The notes beneath the pieces are model-generated. The model was not told where the DNA came from, did no database searches, and was given only the letters and a program-made list of their open reading frames with translations. Position numbers and translations under genes: made by a program. Positions 1 to 5,243 of a DNA stretch of 7,318 nucleotides are shown piece by piece; positions within the stretch are counted from its first letter, which is position 1; each line of letters begins with the position of its first letter. This stretch comes from Planctomycetaceae bacterium (GTDB lineage Bacteria; Planctomycetota; Planctomycetia; Planctomycetales; Planctomycetaceae): positions 1 to 7,318 of the forward strand of contig WFOZ01000362.1 in the NCBI GenBank assembly GCA_015487825.1, given 5' to 3'.

Positions 1-17
1 ACCATATTCAGTACCTT

Positions 18-731
18 TCAACTAAAAAGAACAACCAAACTTACCTGGCACACCAGAGATTCATCAAAAATATCCTGAATTAACGATTGTTGTTGCGTAT
101 TGAAAGTAATCACGCCCAGTGTCAAACGCTCTTCTTCAGGAAGATTAATCCACGATTTCATCTTCTTGATCGCATCGGCGACAACGGCTTCTGCTTCCAG
201 GCGATTGGTTCGCGTTTTACCTCGATCATAAACGGCATTAGGCAGGTGTTTGAGGGAAACAGCCTGATCTTCGGTCCTTGCAGAGGGGAATGTGATTAAC
301 TTATTGTCGTAATAATTCCAGTTGGAAAACGAAATGAGTGATTCGTGCCGAGATCGATAATGCCAGTTCAACTGCAACAGGGGTAAACCAGAGGCGGTCG
401 CTTCATCCAGAATACTTTCCAGATCCCGGTCGTAATCTTCCAGGTCTTCGTTCTCTTCGTCGTCCTCTGTGCGTCCAAAAAAGTTGGTAGGAGGTAGCTG
501 CTTCGGATCACCCACAATAATTGTCTGCCGCCCGCGGGCAATGGCTCCAATGGCATCTTCATGCTTGAACCGTTGGAACTGCCTCAAGGTGTCGCTTTGG
601 TCAATCGCCTTGGGAAGCCACCATCTGACGAAGGCCAACCGGAAGGCCGCCTGCAGATTCTCCGGCTCAATCCGCTTTGTTTTCAGAGCGTTTTTGACAA
701 AATTGAGATTATTTGATAGACTTCTTGCCAA
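18..731 (-). pseudogene. Remnant of a large DUF4011-type superfamily-1 helicase, truncated at both ends and internally deleted
   Basis: The reading frame carries recognisable SF1 (DNA2/NAM7, AAA_11/AAA_12) helicase pieces. Residues 69-85 contain the motif III-like GDPKQLPPT followed by FF, and residues 120-150 contain the motif IV-region signature LNWHYRSRHESLI ending in FPS. Residues 204-224 resemble the ITFNTQQQSLIQD segment before motifs V and VI. Residues 26-58 (AFRLAFVRWW through LRQF to KHE) instead resemble the long region that lies between the Walker A and Walker B halves in DUF4011 helicases. That region is joined directly to DAIGAIARG, so the Walker B DEA(S) box that normally precedes it is absent. 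The frame is closed upstream by a TAG at 738-740, the only nearby start is a TTG at 731, and no Walker A is present. The 3' side ends at a TGA at 18-20 after a non-homologous tail of about a dozen residues, where an intact protein would continue for hundreds of residues. Some intact relatives carrying a Vsr nuclease have been reported as anti-phage (Hhe-type), so this may be a defence-gene fossil. The family call is fairly sure; the exact subfamily is not. Confidence 0.8.
694..722 (+). promoter_or_regulatory. Sigma-70-like promoter with extended -10, reading toward the membrane/spermidine-synthase-like gene
   Basis: TTGACA at 694-699 is a perfect -35 match. After a 17-bp spacer comes TAGACT at 717-722 (4 of 6 to TATAAT), preceded by TG at 714-715, which is an extended -10. 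Transcription would start near 729-731 and give a 5' leader of about 75 nt before the ATG at 804. The site lies inside the helicase remnant and is antisense to it. It is predicted from sequence only, and a chance match inside old coding DNA cannot be excluded. Confidence 0.5.
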
Positions 732-803
732 GAATATCTATTTACTATTTGCATCGATACGGATGATTGATGAAGCGGGTAGAACCCGTGGAAAGTTTCA
801 AGG

Positions 804-3638
804 ATGAAGCCTTTTTTGCGGAACACGCTTAGTCTCCACTTGTTGTTTTTCATCTCGGGCGCAACCGGGCTTATTTGTGAAGTGGTGTGGACTCGCTGGT
901 TGACGGGGGTGCTTGGAAACGCCTCGGCAGCAACAGCTATTGTGCTGGCCGTATTCATGGGGGGCCTGGGAGCGGGGAGTTGGCTTTCGGCAAGATTAGC
1001 TGATCGCATCAGGCAACCGGTCAGGCTTTATGCGTTTGTTGAACTGGGTGTTGCGGCATTGGTGATGCTTCCGTTTTGGGGGACACTGGTAACCGAACCG
1101 CTGTTTATAAGTTTGGCGGGTTGGCTGGGGCCGAATTCCGCATGGCTACATGTTTTGCGTGTTGCAACCGCAGTTCTGGCCGTTGGTCCGCCAACATTAC
1201 TGATGGGATTAAGTCTGCCACTTGTTGTCAAAGCGATGAGTAGTTCTGATTCCGTTGTCGGTCGAAGCACGGCTTCAGCATACGCTGCCAACAGTCTGGG
1301 AGGCATGGTCGGAACGGTTTTGGCTGGCTTTGTACTGGTTGAGGCATTTGGTTTGACCGGCACGGCTTTGATTGCGGGGGCTTTATCCTTTGCTGTTGCT
1401 GTTTTCGCGTTCTGGCTCAATCGTTCTGGTTTGAATGCTGATCAGTCCAATCATGTAGGTCTCCGTGACGGCGGCAAACGGCGAATAAAAAAGAAAACCG
1501 GCAAGTCCGGTATCGCACAGGACAGCTCGCGACCCCTTGTTGCTCCTCGTGCTGCACCGGTCTGGATTTTATCTGCTGCTGCTGTTTCAGGATTTTGTGC
1601 ATTGGGCTACGAAACAATCTGGTCGAGAATTTTGTCGGTATTGACACTTAACACAACGTACGCATTCAGTTTAATGCTTGCAGTTCTACTGTTTGGATTG
1701 AGCCTGGGAAGCTGGCTGATGAGTGGTCGGATCGACCGGTTGCGTGATCCCGCAAAATGGTTTGTGACGTTACAGATTCTGCTTTCAGTCTATGCATTGT
1801 CGAGTCTGTTGTGGGCAGCTTCACTTGTTGATGCGGCAAACTATTTTGTTTCCGGCGACTCAGACGCCTGGGTTTCTCTCTGGTTCGGCAGGCCGCTGGT
1901 CATGGCTGTTTGTTTGCTCCTGCTCCCCTCGGTATTGATGGGAGCCTCGCTGCCAATCGCCTGTAAGATTTATGCGGCCGTTACTGGTGGCATTGGGCAG
2001 CCTGTTGGTCGTGTTTATGCAGCAAATACGTTCGGCTCGGTAACGGGCGCTCTGGTTGTTGGTCTGGTCGTTATTCCTTTATCAGGCAGTTGGTGGGCCA
2101 CGGTCTTTTGTGCTCTGTTTGGAGTAACAGCAGCAGCAGGTATTTCATGGTATTATACGGAACTCAATCGCCGGGTTCTGTTCACGACTGGATCAGCAGC
2201 GACAGGCTTGGTCGCTTTGATGCTGGGATCGATTTATGGCAACACTTTCAGTACAGGCCGCGGTCTGGATCCGCATGACAAAACGCTCTTGAGAAGTGAA
2301 GACGAATACGGTTTGGTCGAAGTGGTCGAAGATCAGCGACTGGGCACGCGATGGATGCTGACCAATCGTCTGCATTGGGAAGGTTCGACACTCCCTCGTG
2401 CTGTTGCCGAGCAGCGCAAACAGGGATTGCTCCCTTTGGTATTGCACAAGTCGCCGCGACGTGTTTTAGAAATTGGTGTGGGGACAGGGATTAAACTAAG
2501 TGCTTTGGATATCCCTGCTGTCAAAGAAGCAATTGCGGTGGAAATTTCACCGGGAGTGATCGAAGCGAGTCGACTTTTTGCAGACTACAATCACAATGTG
2601 ACTGCCGGTCATTCGAAAGTAAAAATTATCTGCGGTGATGGTCGAAATTATGTCGCAGTCACACCTGAGAAATTTGACGTGATCGTCAACGGATTGCTGA
2701 CTCCGTACCGGGCAGGTGTTTCACGACTCTACACGATTGAACATTTTCGCAACTGCCGGGCCAGGTTGGAAGATGATGGCATGTTTGTCGTCTGGATTGC
2801 GATACGCCAAATTGCACCAGATGACTTGAAGGTCATTTCACGAACACTGTTAGAAGTTTTCCCGCATACAACATTGTGGCTCGATGGATACTACGCCGCT
2901 TTGGTTTCTACTAAAACACCGGTTCTCTTTAATGCAGATGAAATCAAGCAACGCTGCGCCAAATCTGAATTTGCAAACGCATTAGATGAAGCAGGGCTCG
3001 ATTCACCATACACTTTGCTGGCCTCTTTCGTGGCTGGTCCGAAAATACTTACCATGTTTGCAGGCAAGCAGCCTCTTAACACGGAAGATCGACCAATTAT
3101 AGAATTCCGCACCCCGAGACTTGGCCAACGACTGAATACAAACGAATTGGCAGCGGAAATAATCGGTACACTCAGTCTGTTGCAGGAACCAATTTCTTCA
3201 CAACTTGTTGCAGCAAGCCAGAGTAATCAATCTGAGATTATCGTGGCTCAGCAAGCCCGTTGGATAGCTCGTCAGGCATTCATCGAGAAGTGTTACGATA
3301 ATCATATTGAAGCGGCAAAACTGTTTCACAAAGCGTTAACATTGGATCGGTCAGACGATTTAGCTCGTTACGAACTGGAAACTTATCTGGTCGCTCACGC
3401 AAAGCAGTGTATCGAGCGTGGACTACTGGAGCAGGCGCATCACATTTATCGTCAGGCTGTCGAAGTGAATCCGCGATCGGTCGGTGCATGGGCCAGTCTG
3501 GCTGCTATCGAAGAAAATATCGGCAACCATGAGAACGCCAAAAAAATCTGGCAACGTGTTCTCACGCTCGATCCGCACAGTCGTCAGCTGCGCCACCGTG
3601 TTGCCAACTCCTCATCTGGAACGTCCACAAAACGCTAG
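804..3638 (+). CDS. Polytopic membrane protein fused to a spermidine-synthase-like domain and C-terminal TPRs
   Basis: This 944-residue protein has three parts. Residues 8-206 and 253-480 are hydrophobic and form two homologous multi-TM repeats. Each begins SG..(G/A)L..E..W(T/S)R followed by a G-rich GSWL..R..DR segment (18-68 and 262-312), and each later contains L(L/M)MG.SLP (133-139 and 378-384) then YAAN(S/T) (160-164 and 405-409). They are joined by a basic linker (225-231, KRRIKKK). Residues 495-700 are a Rossmann methyltransferase-like fold of the spermidine synthase family: LEIGVGTG at 555-562, acidic E580 in AVEIS, GDGRNY at 611-616 and LYTIEHF at 642-648. The catalytic DxxD-type loop is replaced by VNGLLTPYRAG (628-638), so aminopropyl transfer is doubtful. 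Residues 820-925 hold about three TPR units (KALTLD, QAVEVNP and RVLTLDP ends). Such MFS-like/spermidine-synthase fusions are common in planctomycetes, with unknown substrates. The ATG at 804 fits because TM1 starts about 10 residues later; GGAAAG at 790-795 is a weak SD. The gene ends in tandem stops TAG TAA. It appears monocistronic, behind the promoter at 694-722. Confidence 0.93.
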   Translation: MKPFLRNTLSLHLLFFISGATGLICEVVWTRWLTGVLGNASAATAIVLAVFMGGLGAGSWLSARLADRIRQPVRLYAFVELGVAALVMLPFWGTLVTEPLFISLAGWLGPNSAWLHVLRVATAVLAVGPPTLLMGLSLPLVVKAMSSSDSVVGRSTASAYAANSLGGMVGTVLAGFVLVEAFGLTGTALIAGALSFAVAVFAFWLNRSGLNADQSNHVGLRDGGKRRIKKKTGKSGIAQDSSRPLVAPRAAPVWILSAAAVSGFCALGYETIWSRILSVLTLNTTYAFSLMLAVLLFGLSLGSWLMSGRIDRLRDPAKWFVTLQILLSVYALSSLLWAASLVDAANYFVSGDSDAWVSLWFGRPLVMAVCLLLLPSVLMGASLPIACKIYAAVTGGIGQPVGRVYAANTFGSVTGALVVGLVVIPLSGSWWATVFCALFGVTAAAGISWYYTELNRRVLFTTGSAATGLVALMLGSIYGNTFSTGRGLDPHDKTLLRSEDEYGLVEVVEDQRLGTRWMLTNRLHWEGSTLPRAVAEQRKQGLLPLVLHKSPRRVLEIGVGTGIKLSALDIPAVKEAIAVEISPGVIEASRLFADYNHNVTAGHSKVKIICGDGRNYVAVTPEKFDVIVNGLLTPYRAGVSRLYTIEHFRNCRARLEDDGMFVVWIAIRQIAPDDLKVISRTLLEVFPHTTLWLDGYYAALVSTKTPVLFNADEIKQRCAKSEFANALDEAGLDSPYTLLASFVAGPKILTMFAGKQPLNTEDRPIIEFRTPRLGQRLNTNELAAEIIGTLSLLQEPISSQLVAASQSNQSEIIVAQQARWIARQAFIEKCYDNHIEAAKLFHKALTLDRSDDLARYELETYLVAHAKQCIERGLLEQAHHIYRQAVEVNPRSVGAWASLAAIEENIGNHENAKKIWQRVLTLDPHSRQLRHRVANSSSGTSTKR

Positions 3639-3784
3639 TAATCAAGCTGGGGAGTTTGAAGACGAGTTCAATCTGGTGTTGTCCAGTGAGTGACTCTGGT
3701 TTTATAGAGCAAACATACGGCCGGAACTTATCTTGATTTGCTTCAATTCATCTAACTATTCAGCGATGACTTTTTCGCTTAGTC

Positions 3785-3811
3785 GTAGGGTCCGCTACCC
3801 GCCGACCCTAC
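3785..3811. repeat. Perfect 8-bp inverted repeat (REP-like hairpin)
   Basis: GTAGGGTC (3785-3792) and GACCCTAC (3804-3811) are exact reverse complements around an 11-nt C-rich loop, CGCTACCCGCC. A smaller stem, AGCGA (3762-3766) with TCGCT (3775-3779), sits just upstream. Neither strand has a T-run after the stem, so this is not a classic terminator. The GTAGGGTCCGC start recalls dispersed intergenic repeats that I believe occur in planctomycete genomes, but copy number cannot be judged from one window. Confidence 0.65.
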
Positions 3812-4045
3812 AAACAGGAGGCCGATTGTGCGGAATTCCTCTAATGATTCAAACCTTTCAAAGTATAATCTGATCCCAGCCACCCTCCGCTTAAGAGTTA
3901 CCAGTTCATGTAAATATCAATACAGAAATTACTACTGTTACTGCTCCCCATGAATTTCTGAAATGCTGAAATAAATTAATAAAAATATTCAAGTCCAGCG
4001 TAAATGTTCAAGAGCAGGCTCAGCATTGGTCGATCAACGCCATAG

Positions 4046-4099
4046 AGTGCAAACTTGGGGGTTGCTGATAGATTGCACTTTGGGGGGAATCGCTGACAG
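4046..4099. repeat. Two imperfect tandem G-rich repeats with an overlapping 7-bp inverted repeat
   Basis: The units TGCAAACTTGGGGG then TTGCTGATAG (4048-4071) and TGCACTTTGGGGGG then AATCGCTGACAG (4074-4099) align with a few substitutions and small gaps. The two copies also place AGTGCAA (4046-4052) opposite TTGCACT (4073-4079), which are exact reverse complements 20 nt apart. The block could be a protein-binding site, a decayed repeat element or the edge of a lost mobile element; nothing in the sequence decides between these. Confidence 0.55.
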
Positions 4100-4397
4100 C
4101 TTATTGAGTCGTGTGAATACAGCCCATTAGCCATTTCTGATTAATTCTGTCGAGGCCAGGCTCATACAGATTGTCTTAAATTGTGTTGTCTGTCGCGTTT
4201 CTATGCGCGGTAGCAAAGGCTTTTTCTCTCATCAGTGCCTGAGACGCCCGGCAGTGACTCCCAATCTGGTAAATTCGGAAGTTTTGCGAAAGCATTCTTT
4301 TGAAAATTGAACAGCAGAAGTCGAAAACACTGCTACCTGTATCAAGATATATGAGGAGTTCGATTGAATCGGTAAACCCGATGCCGCAATAAAATTC

Positions 4398-4482
4398 GTG
4401 AGGAGATGCCCAGATGAAATACGAATTTTTCTGCGATGAACCTGCCCGACCCTGAAAACAGTGAGGATAAGAGATGCCCAGA
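4398..4482 (+). repeat. Duplicated translation-initiation segment upstream of and at the Cys-rich gene start
   Basis: Copy 1 is GTGAGGA (4398-4404) joined directly to GATGCCCAGA (4405-4414). Copy 2 is GTGAGGA (4461-4467), then TAAGA, then GATGCCCAGA (4473-4482). The 5-bp TAAGA moves the GAGGA Shine-Dalgarno to 6 nt before the ATG at 4474, a workable spacing. In copy 1 the SD abuts ATG 4406, which would encode only Met-Pro-Arg-stop. This supports 4474 as the true start and suggests that a local duplication made the region. Confidence 0.7.
4414..4455 (+). CDS. Possible 13-codon leader ORF (MKYEFFCDEPARP)
   Basis: An ATG at 4414 has AGGAG at 4401-4405 with 8-nt spacing, which is better placed than the overlapping ATG at 4406. 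The frame runs 13 codons to a TGA at 4453-4455, 18 nt before the start of the Cys-rich protein. It could act as a leader peptide or couple translation. The encoded peptide has no recognisable run of regulatory codons and could easily be chance. I see no attenuator-like alternative hairpins between it and the gene. Confidence 0.25.
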   Translation: MKYEFFCDEPARP

Positions 4483-5190
4483 AACATTTATTTTTTGCGG
4501 ACGGTTTGCCTGCTTGCCGTGCTGACGGTTGGCGCGACAAGCCTGGTACATGCCGCAGGTCGCTTCAGCTTGATCAACTATTTCAAGCGAAAAGGAATCG
4601 ATCTGGAGGAGCATCACTGCGATTCCTGCGGGCGTTCTCTGACTCAAGGAGAAATTTGCATTAAACGCATTCCTGTCACAGAATGTCTTGTCGGGAAGAA
4701 GGAAGTTTTCAATTCATCAGTCAGATATGAATGGGTTTCAATTCCGGAAACTCGCTATCACTTCAAAGATGTTTTAATCACAAAAGAAATCCCGTGTCCT
4801 TACTGCATGCCTGTCTGTGAATTCAAAGACGGCCAGCGATGTGTCGGAAAAGAGAAATGGAAAAAACACGGCGGCGGAACCAGCGAATGCGGTAAATGTA
4901 GCGAGTTACATTGCAAGCATATCGAGCCGGTTCTGGAAAAAACCGAGAAGGTCTGCTGTAAACACGAAAAAGGCGAGACCACGATCAAGGTCAAATATTA
5001 CTCATGCGTCAAAGTCCCTTACACCGTATATCGACGGGTAAAAAAACCAGTCTGTGTGAAAGAGCCTTGTTACGAAAAGGTGAAAGTGAAGATCACTCGA
5101 TATATCTGCCAGGATTGCAGTGAAGGTCAAGGCGATGGAAATGGTTGCCCTAATTGCAATGGAGAAGGCTGCACTGACTGCGTTAAATAA
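4474..5190 (+). CDS. Secreted cysteine-rich CxxC-repeat protein of unknown function
   Basis: This is a 238-residue protein with an N-terminal signal peptide: basic start, hydrophobic residues about 10-25, likely cleavage after A27 or A28 in VHAAG. The mature part has 22 cysteines in about 210 residues, an even number. Six CxxC pairs lie at 49/52, 108/111, 139/142, 212/215, 225/228 and 233/236. Residues 225-232 (CPNCNGEG) match the CxxCxGxG unit of DnaJ-type zinc-binding domains, but no J domain is present. The region 175-210 is basic, with K/V/Y repeats (VPYTVYRRVKKPVC), and resembles the Cys-containing YTV-type segments of planctomycete cell-wall proteins; this resemblance is weak. The protein could bind metal ions through its CxxC clusters or be disulfide-stabilised at the cell surface; the sequence does not decide. 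The SD GAGGA (4463-4467) is 6 nt from the ATG. The gene leads a run of three exported-protein genes and lies 53 bp before the heme-porin gene, so a shared role with it is plausible. I do not recognise a named family. Confidence 0.9.
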   Translation: MPRNIYFLRTVCLLAVLTVGATSLVHAAGRFSLINYFKRKGIDLEEHHCDSCGRSLTQGEICIKRIPVTECLVGKKEVFNSSVRYEWVSIPETRYHFKDVLITKEIPCPYCMPVCEFKDGQRCVGKEKWKKHGGGTSECGKCSELHCKHIEPVLEKTEKVCCKHEKGETTIKVKYYSCVKVPYTVYRRVKKPVCVKEPCYEKVKVKITRYICQDCSEGQGDGNGCPNCNGEGCTDCVK

Positions 5191-5193
5191 ATA

Positions 5194-5217
5194 ATAAAAT
5201 TCATGATCGAATTTTAT
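5194..5217. repeat. 9-bp perfect inverted repeat between the Cys-rich and heme-porin genes
   Basis: ATAAAATTC (5194-5202) and GAATTTTAT (5209-5217) are exact reverse complements around the 6-nt loop ATGATC, starting 4 nt after the TAA stop. The stem is almost entirely A/T and no T-run follows, so strong termination is unlikely. It may mark an mRNA processing or stability site that lets the two genes be expressed at different levels. Confidence 0.55.
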
Positions 5218-5243
5218 CTCGATACCCAGGGAGGGGTGTAAAG

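Larger units (their letters stand above)
3639..4473. other. Long intergenic region without a convincing gene
   Basis: About 835 bp separate the membrane-protein gene from the Cys-rich secreted-protein gene. I see no ORF with family resemblance, no tRNA and no clear rho-independent terminator after 3638. The region is AT-rich in patches, especially 3955-3992. It contains a perfect hairpin (3785-3811), an 8-bp inverted pair AATGCTGA (3962-3969) and TCAGCATT (4020-4027) bracketing an AT-rich stretch, tandem G-rich repeats (4046-4099), and a duplicated start region (4398-4482). No strong -35/-10 pair was found upstream of 4474. The promoter for the downstream operon should lie here but cannot be placed by eye. 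Confidence 0.75.

Noticed and set aside
38..47. CAGGTAAGT on the minus strand, matching a eukaryotic 5' splice site
   Set aside because: All surrounding genes are bacterial in structure (SD sequences, operon spacing, signal peptides), so this is a chance match.
469..807. Plus-strand 112-codon ORF opposite the helicase remnant
   Set aside because: Its protein has no recognisable features and it mirrors the helicase-homologous frame on the other strand.
1028..1420. Minus-strand 130-codon ORF, rich in Ala, Pro and Thr
   Set aside because: It is the antisense shadow of the hydrophobic first half of the membrane protein, and its composition is what is expected from reversed Gly/Val/Leu/Ala codons.
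2289..2903. Annotation of the 944-residue protein as a true spermidine synthase (speE)
   Set aside because: The catalytic aspartates are missing and the protein is a membrane fusion, so only the fold, not the reaction, is supported.
3690..3720. Possible terminator after the membrane-protein gene (CTCT/AGAG around GGTTTTAT)
   Set aside because: The stem is only 4 bp and lacks a following T-run.
3723..3755. GGAACTT followed by TCTAA, resembling an ECF-sigma promoter
   Set aside because: The spacer between the two elements is 21 bp, too long for the usual 16-17 bp, and there is no gene close downstream.
4176..4647. Three overlapping minus-strand ORFs of about 100 codons in this interval
   Set aside because: They lie in different frames over the same DNA, show no family resemblance and partly oppose the start of the signal-peptide-bearing Cys-rich gene. 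They reflect a low density of stop codons, not genes.
5146..5181. DnaJ-type zinc-finger domain in the Cys-rich protein
   Set aside because: Only one clean CxxCxGxG unit is present, there is no J domain and the protein is exported, so DnaJ/Hsp40 is not a justified name.
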